NCBI RefSeq assembly: GCF_024346715.1 | Contig: NZ_AP024852.1 | Span: 2,542,001 to 2,606,000, forward strand | DNA length: 64,000 bases | Reading direction: 5' to 3' | Origin: Photobacterium swingsii | GTDB taxonomy: Bacteria > Pseudomonadota > Gammaproteobacteria > Enterobacterales > Vibrionaceae | Shown: in pieces, positions 25,430 to 34,972 of the stretch | Numbering within the stretch: position 1 is the stretch's first letter | How the letters are laid out: each line of letters opens with the position of its first letter | Program-made: the position numbers and the translations under genes | The notes under the pieces: generated by a model | What the model was told of the DNA's origin: nothing | Database searches by the model: none | The model's input: only the letters and a program-made list of their open reading frames with translations

Positions 25430-26104
25430 ATGCGAATTCTTATCGTCGAAGATGATTCCATCCTCAGTCATCACCTAAAATCCCAGCTTACCGAATTAGG
25501 TAATCAAGTTCAGTGTGCCGATACTGCTGAAGAGGGCTTATTCTTTGCAAAAAATTACCCTAACGACATCGCCATTGTCGATATTGGTTTACCTGACCGT
25601 GACGGTATCAGTCTAATTAAAGACATGCGTAAACAAGGCTTACGCCTACCAATATTGATCTTAACGGCACGTTCAAATTGGCAAGATAAAGTCACAGGCC
25701 TTGAAGCTGGTGCGGACGATTATTTGGTGAAGCCATTCCAAAAAGAAGAAATGGTGGCTCGTTTGAGTGCACTGGTTCGTCGTAGTGCAGGTTTTGTTAA
25801 GCCCGAAATGTCAGCGGGGCAAATTCGCGTGGATCTGCTCGCTAAACAAGTGTTCATTACAGAGAATCCACTTGAACTAACAGCATTTGAATATGATTTA
25901 CTTGAATACTTAATGCGCCATAGCCGTCAAGTGGTCTCTAAACAACGCTTATTAGATGTGCTTTACGAAGACCAAGAAGGTGACCCAAACACGATTGAAG
26001 TCATGATCAGCCGCCTGCGTAAGAAGATCGTCAAAGCGGGTCAGGATAACCCTATATCAACCATTCGTGGCCAAGGGTATATTTTCGAGCTGCATGCTCA
26101 ATGA
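25430..26104 (+). CDS. OmpR-family response regulator, PhoP-like
   Basis: The 224-residue regulator has a receiver domain (1-115) with acidic pocket Glu7-Asp8-Asp9, phospho-acceptor Asp51, Thr79 and Lys101. A winged-helix DNA-binding domain follows (about 130-222), ending in the usual MISRLRKKI...IRGQGYIFE recognition and wing region. The length and LTAFEYDLLEYLMRH motif are close to PhoP/VprA-type regulators. It overlaps the kinase gene at ATGA, so the two are translationally coupled. By homology the pair may sense divalent cations or envelope-active peptides and control lipid A or membrane genes, but no target operon is in the window. Confidence 0.9.
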   Translation: MRILIVEDDSILSHHLKSQLTELGNQVQCADTAEEGLFFAKNYPNDIAIVDIGLPDRDGISLIKDMRKQGLRLPILILTARSNWQDKVTGLEAGADDYLVKPFQKEEMVARLSALVRRSAGFVKPEMSAGQIRVDLLAKQVFITENPLELTAFEYDLLEYLMRHSRQVVSKQRLLDVLYEDQEGDPNTIEVMISRLRKKIVKAGQDNPISTIRGQGYIFELHAQ

Positions 26105-27447
26105 GTAATATTATTCAACCACGCTTACGCCGTCGGGTACTCGTTACCTCGGTGGCGATTATCGTACTTATTACCTCTGCACTCGCAGGGGTAATTAACC
26201 AACTTTATACCCAAAGTTATATTGCCGCTTATTCCTCTGATCTCGCCACCCAGATGCCGATGGTAGTCGCGCAACTTAATCGAGCAGGGTTAATTAAAGA
26301 TGTCGATAAATGGATTCGATCTATTGATCCATCAAAAACAGACTATATGTCTGTGGTGTGTAATCAAAAGTCGGAGACTGTTTGGCTGTCTGACGATGCC
26401 AAAGATGCCAAGCTCAACAATATCTGTGAAGATGTGCCCGATGAGCTCTTTGCCCCAAACCTGATCCAAAATAGCGAAGGGGTTAACTTCATTGTCTCGA
26501 ACTTTGGTACTGAGCATAAAGAAGATGGCAATACATTCCGTCTTGTTGTTCTCCGATCCGGAGATGATTATGCATCAGCTTTATCGCAACTCCATAAGCG
26601 CACCACTTTTTACCTCGGCTTATTTGTACTAATCGCCGTTGCCTTTTTGATTGCCGCTTTCCATTGGAGCTTCCAACCGTTACGTAAACTTGCTAATCAG
26701 TTAGATCAAATGACTGAATCAAAGCGTGAGGCATTGGATCAAGATTACCCAATGGAGCTACAAGAGGTTACATCGGCGCTCAACCGATTAATTCGCATTA
26801 CTGAAGATCAAAAAGGTCGCTACCGTCATGCAATGGATGACTTGGCGCATAGTCTAAAAACGCGCTTAGCCGCAACCAATGCTTTACTTGATGACAAAGA
26901 ACTGACCCGTAACATGCTCAATCAACGTGTAATGGAACAGATCAGTCAAATGGATGAATTGGTTCAGTATCAGCTAAAACGAGCCATGATGGGACAACAA
27001 GGCTTACAGAAAGCCATGACGGAGTTAAAGCCCACCATTGACAGCTTTCAGCGTTTACTCAGCAAGGTTTACGGTGATAAAGACGTTAACCTTGTCTATA
27101 AATTTAATCCAAATCTAAAGCTGCCCATCAACCGTAATGACTTGATGGAGTTACTCGGCAACTTGCTTGAAAATGCCTACCGCTTCTGTATCAGTACAGT
27201 ACAGATAAGCGTCAAAGAGCATGCTGATCACTACATCATCATCATTGAAGACGATGGCCCAGGTGTAAACGATAAAATGCGAGAGGCTATCTTCCAACGA
27301 GGAGTGCGAGCAGATCAGCTCAATCCCGGCCAAGGGATTGGTTTATCTGTGTGTCATGAGTTAGTCGACAGTTATCAAGGTCGCATCCATGTGCAGACCT
27401 CTAAGCTTGAAGGTGCAGCGTTCATCATTCGCTTACCTAAACACTAA
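26101..27447 (+). CDS. Membrane sensor histidine kinase, PhoQ-like
   Basis: The 448-residue kinase has transmembrane segments at about 12-31 and 168-188 flanking a roughly 135-residue periplasmic sensor. A HAMP-like linker (FQPLRKLANQLDQM) follows, then a dimerisation domain with DLAHSLKT (His250) and a HATPase domain with GNLLENA (N box), EDDGPG and GQGIGL (G boxes). The DLxHSLKT box is characteristic of PhoQ relatives. Instead of the usual proline after SLKT there is Arg255, a residue position known to tune phosphatase activity. The sensor contains two cysteines (88 and 109) that could form a disulfide. Vibrio relatives are named CarS/VprB. Confidence 0.88.
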   Translation: MSNIIQPRLRRRVLVTSVAIIVLITSALAGVINQLYTQSYIAAYSSDLATQMPMVVAQLNRAGLIKDVDKWIRSIDPSKTDYMSVVCNQKSETVWLSDDAKDAKLNNICEDVPDELFAPNLIQNSEGVNFIVSNFGTEHKEDGNTFRLVVLRSGDDYASALSQLHKRTTFYLGLFVLIAVAFLIAAFHWSFQPLRKLANQLDQMTESKREALDQDYPMELQEVTSALNRLIRITEDQKGRYRHAMDDLAHSLKTRLAATNALLDDKELTRNMLNQRVMEQISQMDELVQYQLKRAMMGQQGLQKAMTELKPTIDSFQRLLSKVYGDKDVNLVYKFNPNLKLPINRNDLMELLGNLLENAYRFCISTVQISVKEHADHYIIIIEDDGPGVNDKMREAIFQRGVRADQLNPGQGIGLSVCHELVDSYQGRIHVQTSKLEGAAFIIRLPKH

Positions 27448-27499
27448 TTAGGTGTTAGTTGGGAAACTGAGCAAGCATATTTAGCGAATTGCAGGTACA

Positions 27500-27540
27500 A
27501 AAAAACCGCCACTTCAATGTAATCTTGTGGCGGTTTTTTC
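27500..27540. terminator. Bidirectional terminator between PhoQ-like gene and fabV
   Basis: AAAAAACCGCCAC pairs with GTGGCGGTTTTTT across a 14-base loop. It lies between two convergent genes with T runs on both strands. Confidence 0.88.
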
Positions 27541-27559
27541 TTATCAACTCTAAAGAGTA

Positions 27560-28762
27560 TTAGATGTCTTGAACATCAAACTCAACAAGTGTTGCTACAT
27601 CGGCTTCGTAATCAATAGATTCAATGCCAAAGCCAAATAGCTTCAAGAATTCATCTTTGTACTCTTGGTAATCAGCAACGTCGAATAGGTTTTCGTTCGT
27701 TACTGTCGACCATAGATCACGGCAGTGTTTTTGAATATCTTCACGTAGCTCCCAGTCATCTAAACGAAGGCGGTTTTCAGCATCCACTTCTGGCGCTGTA
27801 CCGTCTGCTTTATAGAGACGCTGCGTAAACATACGGTGAATCTGCTCCATACAGCCTTCGTGTACGCCTTCTTCACGCATTTTCTTGAATACCATTGCAA
27901 TGTACAGTGGCATTACAGGAATCGCAGAACTTGCTTGCGTTACCACACTCTTTAGTACAGCGACGTTTGCAGAACCACCGTTTGCAGACAGTTTCTCGTC
28001 CAGCGCTTTTGCTGCACGATCAAGATCCATTTTCGCTTGACCCAACGCACCGTGCCAGTAAATCGGCCAGGTGATTTCAGTACCGATATAGCTGTAAGCA
28101 ACCGTTTTACAACCGTCTGCTAGCACGCCAGCTTCAGAAAGCGCGTTGATCCAAAGTTCCCAATCTTCGCCACCCATTACAGTAACGGTATCAGCAACTT
28201 CTTGCTCCGTTGCAGGCTCAATGCTTGCTTCAATCAATACATCTTTATTGGTATCAACGGCTGTCGCTGTGTACGTTTCGCCCATTGGCTTCAACGTAGA
28301 GCGAATCACTTCACCCGTTTCTGGCATTTTACGCACTGGTGATGCAAGTGAGTAAACCACCATATCAATTTGACCAAGATCTTCTTTAATCAAATCAATG
28401 GTTTTTTGTTTTGCTTCATGAGAGAAAGCGTCGCCATTCAAGCTCTTAGAGTAAAGACCTTCTTCTTTCGCTAGCTTGTCGAATGCTGCTGAGTTGTACC
28501 AACCTGCTGTACCCGGCTTTTTCTCTGTACCTGCTTTTTCAAAGAACACACCAATAGTCGATGCGCCACCACCGAATGCCGCAGCAATACGTGATGATAG
28601 GCCGTAACCACTTGATGAGCCAACTACAAGTACACGCTTAGGTGCATTGGCAATTGGACCTTGTGCTTTAGTGTAAGCAATTTGTTCTTTGACGTTTTCT
28701 TCACAACCCACTGGGTGCGTTGTTGTACAAATAAATCCACGAATTCTAGGTTTGATGATCAT
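27560..28762 (-). CDS. fabV: Enoyl-ACP reductase FabV (triclosan-insensitive type)
   Basis: FabV catalyses the last reduction of fatty-acid elongation, trans-2-enoyl-ACP to acyl-ACP, with NADH. The frame extends to a TTG at 28768, but the ATG at 28762 is preferred. It has AAGGGAAG six bases upstream, it gives the classic [20 protein letters not shown] start, and it places the catalytic pair at Tyr235 and Lys244, the known FabV numbering (Y-x8-K). The 400-residue length is right. The NADH site is GSSSGYG (48-54). FabV enzymes are much less sensitive to triclosan than FabI. It is a single gene between two terminators. Confidence 0.95.
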   Translation of the reverse strand: MIIKPRIRGFICTTTHPVGCEENVKEQIAYTKAQGPIANAPKRVLVVGSSSGYGLSSRIAAAFGGGASTIGVFFEKAGTEKKPGTAGWYNSAAFDKLAKEEGLYSKSLNGDAFSHEAKQKTIDLIKEDLGQIDMVVYSLASPVRKMPETGEVIRSTLKPMGETYTATAVDTNKDVLIEASIEPATEQEVADTVTVMGGEDWELWINALSEAGVLADGCKTVAYSYIGTEITWPIYWHGALGQAKMDLDRAAKALDEKLSANGGSANVAVLKSVVTQASSAIPVMPLYIAMVFKKMREEGVHEGCMEQIHRMFTQRLYKADGTAPEVDAENRLRLDDWELREDIQKHCRDLWSTVTNENLFDVADYQEYKDEFLKLFGFGIESIDYEADVATLVEFDVQDI

Positions 28763-28841
28763 CTTCAACTTCCCTTACATAATTGCCAGTAAGGATAAAA
28801 GGTTACTGAGTTTTTCGCATTAGATTTATGCGATAAATAGT

Positions 28842-28896
28842 TAAAAACGGCAGTGGTTGGAGGTGTTATTGATGCAATAAGCCTCTAACACTGCCG
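28842..28896 (-). terminator. Long hairpin terminator of the chemoreceptor gene
   Basis: CGGCAGTG and CACTGCCG-like arms at 28848-28896, extended inward by GGAGG/CCTC and TTATTG/CAATAA pairing, form a long imperfect hairpin. On the minus strand it is followed by TTTTTAA. It lies 120 bases past the chemoreceptor stop codon and about 80 bases before the fabV start. Confidence 0.75.
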
Positions 28897-29016
28897 CTAA
28901 CCTCTCTATTTCACGGAAGTTTGATCATGATTGGCGAATTTACAACCACGTCACTCCGATGATATTTGCACGAGTAAAATAACATCAAGCAAGACTAAAG
29001 CCTGATTCATACGTGG

Positions 29017-31101
29017 CTAGTATTTAAAATGATTAATTTTTGCGCGCACATCAGATGTATAGCCTGACACTTTCTCGCACTCATCCTGTGACAGTTGAGA
29101 GCCTTGGCCAATTTCTTCAGCGGCATCATTAATCGCAACGATACTGCGGTTAACTTCTTCTGTCACCGCGGCTTGCTCTTCGGCAGCGCTCGCAATTTGG
29201 TGTGCCATATCTTGGATCTTGCCACTTTGGACGCTGACTTCGTTCAAGGCCTTAACAGCCTCTTCCGCATGAGACATACAGGCGCTACTTAACTCGCGGT
29301 TTTTCTGCATGGTCGCAACCGCCTGCTTACTGCTACTGCGTAAACCATCAATCATCAACTGAATTTCATCTGTTGAGTCCGATGTTTTTGTCGCAAGATT
29401 TCGTACTTCATCAGCAACAACCGCAAAGCCACGCCCTTGTCCACCAGCACGAGCCGCTTCAATAGCAGCATTCAATGCCAGTAAATTCGTCTGTTCAGAG
29501 ATATTACGTATAACATCTAAGATGCTACCAATGTCGTTACTTTGGACTTCAAGTTGCTCAATCACTTTAGTTGCTTCAACAACGTTTTGCGCTAGGTCTC
29601 TTAGGCCATTGGCGTTTGCCTCAACAACTTCTTGCCCTTGATTAACCGAACCTTGCGTCAAAGATACTGCATCGGCAGTTTCTTGCGCATTATCAGACAC
29701 ACTGTGCGCGGTCGAAGACATTTCATTCGTTGCCGTTACAACTTGCTCTATCTCTTGTCGCTGCGCCAAAATATTTGTTTGGCCCTGCGAGGCAACGGCC
29801 GCTGTCGCAGACACACTTTCCGTTAATGACTCAACGGACCCTGCAATATCACTGACAATACCGCGTACATCACCAATAAAGGTATTTAAATGTGTCGCGA
29901 GTTGACCCGTTTCATCTTTACGATCGATATCAATAAATTGTGTCAGATCGCCACCTGATTGCGTCAACGCTTTAACTCTTGTAACCAAAACACTAATCGG
30001 CGCAACAATAGAGAGTGATACAAACCACATCAATATAAGCCCAAATAAGCCTGCAATTGAACCAACGATCACTTGGCCTGTTAAATTATCAGAGAAGCGT
30101 GAGATGACTGTATCCACAATGGCTTGAGCATTCGCAAGTGCGATATCCTCCGGCACGATAACAACAACTTCCCACTGGGTTTGCGTACCGCTAGTTTCAA
30201 AACCCGCTGTTGCGATCAAGTCGTTACCCTTCACTATGGTTTCGCCAACTTGTCGCGACATCAACAAATTTTCCAATGGTGTTGATGACAGCTTTTTGCC
30301 TATATTAGATGGCTCTGCACTGTCCGCGCTAATCATGCCTGCCGCACTTAAAATAACGACTCGCGACTGTCCATCTAATAAATTAGACGATGTCGACTTT
30401 GCTAATGATTGTAGAAATGCGAGCGAGTAATCAACCCCGAACATGCCAAGGTATTCCCCATTCCGCAAAATAGGCGCAACAAATGAACTCATTAATGTCG
30501 ATACACCTTGAATGGTGTAACTTGCAGGATCAATAACACATGCCCTTTTCTTTTCCATTGGACATAGATACCACTCAGAATCACGTACGCCTGTCGCATT
30601 TAAGTTATGATTGTAATAAGGGTAAGATGCCTCTAATACAATCTCGCCAGATGGCGAACGGTTATAGTACGGACTAAAAGAACCATTTGGTTGGGAATAT
30701 TTGTCATTGATATAATCTCGGGCTTGTCCATTAAATTTATCGAACTCCCATGCAGAATAAATACCAATGATATTTTCAGTATTATTAATTGTATTACCGA
30801 GAAGATTAATTAATCCCTCTCTTGTCATCTCAGGATCTTCACCACTGAATGACTGAGCATAATTAGTCGATATATAAATTGCTTCATTAAAAATAATATT
30901 TATTTTTTGCGCTTCAACCTCAGCAGAAAGACTAAGCTGTTCAATCAGAACACTTTCAGCATCTGTTAATATTAACTCATCTAATTCATGAAGCAGGCTG
31001 TTACCACTAAAATGGCTATAGCCCACCATAGCTAATGTAACGGTAAGTAAGCTCGCACCACCAAACAACATTATGTGTTGCTTAATACTAGAGAACTGCA
31101 T
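29017..31101 (-). CDS. Methyl-accepting chemotaxis protein with periplasmic dCACHE-like sensor
   Basis: The 694-residue chemoreceptor has a first membrane segment at about 10-30 and a large periplasmic domain to about 335, consistent with a double-CACHE fold (YNRSPSGEIVLEASYPYYNH and GEYLGMFGVDYSL are typical pieces). A second membrane segment lies at about 342-365, followed by HAMP and the methylation/signalling helices. The signalling tip reads EQTNLLALNAAIEAARAGGQ, the CheA/CheW contact site, followed by GRGFAVVADEVR. Double-CACHE receptors often bind amino acids or organic acids; no ligand can be named. It has no chemotaxis genes beside it. Confidence 0.92.
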   Translation of the reverse strand: MQFSSIKQHIMLFGGASLLTVTLAMVGYSHFSGNSLLHELDELILTDAESVLIEQLSLSAEVEAQKINIIFNEAIYISTNYAQSFSGEDPEMTREGLINLLGNTINNTENIIGIYSAWEFDKFNGQARDYINDKYSQPNGSFSPYYNRSPSGEIVLEASYPYYNHNLNATGVRDSEWYLCPMEKKRACVIDPASYTIQGVSTLMSSFVAPILRNGEYLGMFGVDYSLAFLQSLAKSTSSNLLDGQSRVVILSAAGMISADSAEPSNIGKKLSSTPLENLLMSRQVGETIVKGNDLIATAGFETSGTQTQWEVVVIVPEDIALANAQAIVDTVISRFSDNLTGQVIVGSIAGLFGLILMWFVSLSIVAPISVLVTRVKALTQSGGDLTQFIDIDRKDETGQLATHLNTFIGDVRGIVSDIAGSVESLTESVSATAAVASQGQTNILAQRQEIEQVVTATNEMSSTAHSVSDNAQETADAVSLTQGSVNQGQEVVEANANGLRDLAQNVVEATKVIEQLEVQSNDIGSILDVIRNISEQTNLLALNAAIEAARAGGQGRGFAVVADEVRNLATKTSDSTDEIQLMIDGLRSSSKQAVATMQKNRELSSACMSHAEEAVKALNEVSVQSGKIQDMAHQIASAAEEQAAVTEEVNRSIVAINDAAEEIGQGSQLSQDECEKVSGYTSDVRAKINHFKY

Positions 31102-31611
31102 ATAAATCCCTTTGCTACTTTTTATTTTTATAAATAGCCCTAATGAATAAATATTTGTATTTTTTATTTCAAAAGGAGATATAAAAAACCTGCGATAAGT
31201 TAAATCCTCAGTAAAGAGGCATATAAAATAAAAGCAGAAATTTTCTTTATAAAAAAGCTAGCATATCGCTATAGTACGAACAAAACACTTTTGTCATATA
31301 AATTAATATGAGCTGATATTGACTCACTTATACCAAATGGAAATTAATAATCGTTAACTACACACATGTGACGATTATTTAATGTTATTACCAGATAATC
31401 ACATTGTTATTAATTGATAGCACTGTATGTTTCAATCTTTCACATTTATATTTTGTATGAAAGGGTGAGATTTAATTTCGAATTTACGTTCCTCGCTTAA
31501 AATTTGCATAACCGCTAAATTGTATGCATCACAACTTATAAAAGCACACTAGATAACAATAAAAAAGCCACGAGGTCGTGGCTTTTTTTCAGTGTGCTAT
31601 CACAATTGCGT
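31102..31611. other. Intergenic region between fadE and the chemoreceptor gene
   Basis: The 510-base, very AT-rich region holds the fadE terminator (31561-31588) at one end and the chemoreceptor promoter at the other. I saw no credible ORF, tRNA or repeat. No -10/-35 pair stands out against the AT-rich background. Confidence 0.55.
31561..31589 (-). terminator. fadE terminator
   Basis: AAAAAAGCCACG and CGTGGCTTTTTT pair around AGGT. On the minus strand the stem is followed by a run of T, 24 bases past the fadE stop. Confidence 0.88.
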
Positions 31612-33888
31612 TTACGCGGCTTTACCTGATTCTAATGCAATGCGGGTAAACTCGTCAGAGGCAAAATCATCCACCGAAATAGCACGGCGACGAAGCGCAT
31701 CAGCATGATTCATTTTCTCGACTTCGTGGTCCGTAATCAAGCCAGAGGCCAGTGCAAGTTCCAGCTTTTCCGCGAGGGTCGCTTTACGAGGAATTTCACC
31801 CGCCTTGATGGCTTTAATCAATTTACGGTCGATGTCTTTCACATCTTGCAACGCGATAAAAGCACGCTCCATGATCGCAATCGGGTCACCGTCCTTCTCT
31901 CCAACATAACAAAGTTTGGTTAAACGGTCACGATGGGCCCCTGGGGTCATGAGTAGTTGTGCAATCTCAACAGTGACTTCATCTTTTGGTGCTTGATAGC
32001 GAATACCGAGCGGGAACAACAAGGTACGTAATAGACGCCCTACACCTTTACGCGGGAAGTTGTTCATAACTTCATCGAACGCAACACCACATTTATGTAA
32101 ACAATGCTGAAGGGCGTAATGCACCATAGGCAAGTCGGTTTGCTGACGGCCTTCATCTTCAAAACGCTTAAGGGTTGCTGACGCCAAGTACAGATGGCTC
32201 AATACATCGCCCAAACGCGCCGATACAAGTTCACGACGTTTTAGCTCGCCACCAAGACTGAGCATTGAGAAGTCTGCTGCAACAGCCAATGCACGGCTCA
32301 TACGTGAAAGGTGACGATAATATTCCGCAGTTTCACCACTTACAGGTGATCGATTAAAACGTGAACCAGTGAATGCGTTTAATAGTGACTTAGAGACATT
32401 ACCAATCGCAAAGCTGATGTGTTTACCCAACAAAGCATCAAATTCTTTCGCACCTTGGTCAGCATCTGGATTCGCAGCCGCTTCCATTTCACTTAAGACG
32501 AAAGGATGACAACGGGTTGCCCCCTGGCCAAAGATCATCAAGTTACGCGTAAGAATATTGGCCCCTTCAACGGTGATCGCCACCGGCATACCAAAGTAAT
32601 GGTGACCAAGGTAGTTCTTCGGCCCCATCTGGATAGCACGCCCAGCATGGATATCCATCGAATCATTTAAGATAGTACGAGCCATTTCCGTCATGTGGTA
32701 TTTCGCAATGGCCGTCACAATCCCAGGCTTTTCACCTTGGTCGAGCGAGGTCGTTGTCAAGGTACGTGATGCTTCAAGCATGTAAGTGAAACCACCGATA
32801 CGCCCCATTGCCTGAGCCACACCTTCAAAGTTACCAATCGACATACCAAACTGCTTACGAACATAAGCATACGCCCCTGTGGTACGTGCTGTCATATGGC
32901 CGACTGCAGCGCCCAATGCAGGCAGTGAAATACCGCGACCTGCTGACAAACATTCCACCAGCATACGCCAGCCACGACCAGCAAAGTCTTGACCACCGAT
33001 AATCCACTCCATTGGAATGAACACGTCATTGCCGCGTGTCGGCCCATTCATGAATGCCATATTGAGTGGGTCATGGCGCATACCCACTTCTACCCCAGGA
33101 TGATCGGTTGGGATCAACGCACAAGTAATGCCAAGATCCGGCTTATCGCCTAACAAGCCTTCAGGATCTTGTAGCTTAAACGCAAGACCAAGTACCGTTG
33201 AAACAGGCGCCAGTGTGATATAACGCTTATCCCAATTTAATTGGATCCCTAACACTTGCTCGCCGTCGAACTCACCATAACAAACCGTTCCCTGATCGGG
33301 GATCCCGCCGGCATCCGATCCTGCTTCTGGACCAGTTAAGGCAAAACATGGGATATCCTCACCATTAGCTAAACGCGGTAACCAATAATCTTTTTGTTCC
33401 TGAGTACCATAGTGCGTCAATAGTTCACCCGGGCCTAATGAATTAGGCACCATGACACATACCGCAGCACTTAAACTGCGTGTGGCTATACGAGTAACTA
33501 TGGTTGAGTTCGCCAGCGCCGAGAAGTCCATCCCGCCATATTCTTTACCAATAATAAGTGATAAAAATTTCTCTTTGCGCAGGTATTCCCATACCTCTGG
33601 CGGCAAGTCTCGGTCTTCTTGCACAATTTTGTAGTCATCTAACATCGCCAACAAGGTTTCAAGCTTGGTGTCGATAAATGTTTGCTCTTCATCCGTGAGC
33701 TGAGGTTTAGGGTAATTCAGTAGCGTATTCCACTCAGGGGAACCACCAAAGAGCTCACCATCCCACCAAACACTACCCGCTTCCATCGCTTCTCGCTCGG
33801 TATCCGATAGTGGAGGCAGCACTTTCTTAAACATCTTAAAAGCGGGCTCACTGAGATAGCGTTGACGCAAATTTGTTAAAGTGCTCAT
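31612..33888 (-). CDS. fadE: Acyl-CoA dehydrogenase FadE
   Basis: FadE carries out the first step of fatty-acid beta-oxidation, acyl-CoA to trans-2-enoyl-CoA, with FAD. The 758 residues contain the acyl-CoA dehydrogenase N-terminal, middle and catalytic regions (about 90-470: CFALTGPEAGSDAGG, GNDVFIPMEWIIGG, TVEGANILTRNLMIFGQGA) plus the C-terminal extension specific to FadE. It starts MSTLTNLRQRYLSEPAFKMF and lacks the roughly 60-residue hydrophobic N terminus of E. coli FadE. The start is supported by AAGGACC before the ATG. Only 63 bases separate it from the PsrA-like gene upstream, so they are probably one operon under fatty-acid control. Confidence 0.93.
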   Translation of the reverse strand: MSTLTNLRQRYLSEPAFKMFKKVLPPLSDTEREAMEAGSVWWDGELFGGSPEWNTLLNYPKPQLTDEEQTFIDTKLETLLAMLDDYKIVQEDRDLPPEVWEYLRKEKFLSLIIGKEYGGMDFSALANSTIVTRIATRSLSAAVCVMVPNSLGPGELLTHYGTQEQKDYWLPRLANGEDIPCFALTGPEAGSDAGGIPDQGTVCYGEFDGEQVLGIQLNWDKRYITLAPVSTVLGLAFKLQDPEGLLGDKPDLGITCALIPTDHPGVEVGMRHDPLNMAFMNGPTRGNDVFIPMEWIIGGQDFAGRGWRMLVECLSAGRGISLPALGAAVGHMTARTTGAYAYVRKQFGMSIGNFEGVAQAMGRIGGFTYMLEASRTLTTTSLDQGEKPGIVTAIAKYHMTEMARTILNDSMDIHAGRAIQMGPKNYLGHHYFGMPVAITVEGANILTRNLMIFGQGATRCHPFVLSEMEAAANPDADQGAKEFDALLGKHISFAIGNVSKSLLNAFTGSRFNRSPVSGETAEYYRHLSRMSRALAVAADFSMLSLGGELKRRELVSARLGDVLSHLYLASATLKRFEDEGRQQTDLPMVHYALQHCLHKCGVAFDEVMNNFPRKGVGRLLRTLLFPLGIRYQAPKDEVTVEIAQLLMTPGAHRDRLTKLCYVGEKDGDPIAIMERAFIALQDVKDIDRKLIKAIKAGEIPRKATLAEKLELALASGLITDHEVEKMNHADALRRRAISVDDFASDEFTRIALESGKAA

Positions 33889-33951
33889 TTTTCAGGTCCT
33901 TTTGTCTCATTTATCGATGATCGACTATTTGTTTTTATATCTACGTAGGCA

Positions 33952-34632
33952 TTACAGAGTTCCAGTTTGTTCATCACTAACCAGCGACAAACTTTGTTCG
34001 ATTGGTGCTGCGACGCCTGCTGCCAAATATGGCACCAAGCGATCAATAAGATCTGCGGTAGTCACTTTGCGAGAGAAGTCATTCTCTGCGATTTGACGCA
34101 ATGCCGTGCTTGACGCCATAGTGAAAACAGACGCGCCAAGGGTGAAATGCAAGCGCCAGAAAAGGGTTTCAGGATCTAAAGATGGATTTGCACGGCACAC
34201 AGCATTAGTAAATAGGTTCAAAACATCTGAATATTGCGTAACAATGAACCAGCGAAGGTGCCCTTGAACATCGGTATAACCTCTACCAATCAAGGACATA
34301 AAGTTACTCGCACCATAGGGGCGAAAATCATCAAGCTGCACTAATGGCCGCTTGATACAATGAAATACATCTTCCATGGTAATTTCATCATGCGATAGAA
34401 GCGATTCAAGCTCTTCTATCAACACAGGGACAAACTGTTCTAGATAACGGCCTAGCACTGCACGTATTAGGGTTTTCTTATCGCCATAGTGATAATTTAC
34501 CGAAGCGAGGTTAACGCCAGCCTTACTGGTGATAGTACGTAACGAGGTTTCATTAAAACCATGCTCCGCAAAAAGCAGTTCAGCGGCATCCAGAATTCGC
34601 CCTTTTGTTTCTCCTTTCACTGCCATTTTCAT
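33952..34632 (-). CDS. psrA: TetR-family regulator, PsrA-like fatty-acid repressor
   Basis: The 226-residue protein has a TetR HTH (about 8-55) with ETKGRILDAAELLFAEHGFN, TSLRTITSKAGVNLASVNYHYG. This is very close to PsrA, which senses long-chain fatty acids or acyl-CoA and represses beta-oxidation genes. A second ATG, six bases in (34626), is better spaced from the AGGTGA motif and may be the true start. A box AAAC-ACAT-GTTT at 34644-34655, overlapping the leader, matches the PsrA consensus and suggests autoregulation. The downstream partner fadE fits that role. Assignment is by motif recognition, not by alignment. Confidence 0.8.
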   Translation of the reverse strand: MKMAVKGETKGRILDAAELLFAEHGFNETSLRTITSKAGVNLASVNYHYGDKKTLIRAVLGRYLEQFVPVLIEELESLLSHDEITMEDVFHCIKRPLVQLDDFRPYGASNFMSLIGRGYTDVQGHLRWFIVTQYSDVLNLFTNAVCRANPSLDPETLFWRLHFTLGASVFTMASSTALRQIAENDFSRKVTTADLIDRLVPYLAAGVAAPIEQSLSLVSDEQTGTL

Positions 34633-34643
34633 TCACCTGTATT

Positions 34644-34655
34644 AAACACATGTTT
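34644..34655. promoter_or_regulatory. Candidate PsrA operator
   Basis: AAACACATGTTT has the AAAC-N4-GTTT arrangement of PsrA sites and lies 12 bases upstream of the psrA start codon. Binding there would repress psrA and the fadE gene behind it. Confidence 0.55.
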
Positions 34656-34937
34656 GAACTTTACATCTCATCATGTTTTTTAACAAGTATTAAACACTTC
34701 ATGTTGATTATTATGATCACAGATCTAATGATACTTTATGCGTATACCTGTCACATTTTAATAACCCATCTGAATAATCACGTTTATTGAACAGAGGATG
34801 CTTGATGAAGCAAGAAGGGGGGTTGCAAAAAATTCGGCAGGGGAAAAGTATTCAATTATTTGTGGAAATAGTGGGAACATTTCGCACATTAGCAGGTCAT
34901 ATATAGTGCCACTGCTTTTTCTTAGAAGATATTCTTC

Positions 34938-34972
34938 AAAGCCTGTTCACTGCTATGAACAGGCTTTCTTTC
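34938..34972. terminator. Hairpin between psrA upstream region and the receiver gene
   Basis: AAAGCCTGTTCA pairs exactly with TGAACAGGCTTT around CTGCTA. The T-rich tail (CTTTCATTTT) is on the plus strand. It could terminate a plus-strand transcript and, less well, the receiver gene that stops at 35014 on the minus strand. Confidence 0.65.

Noticed and set aside
28763..28768. TTG start for fabV two codons upstream
   Set aside because: The ribosome site would touch the TTG with no spacing. The ATG at 28762 gives correct spacing and the known catalytic numbering Tyr235/Lys244.
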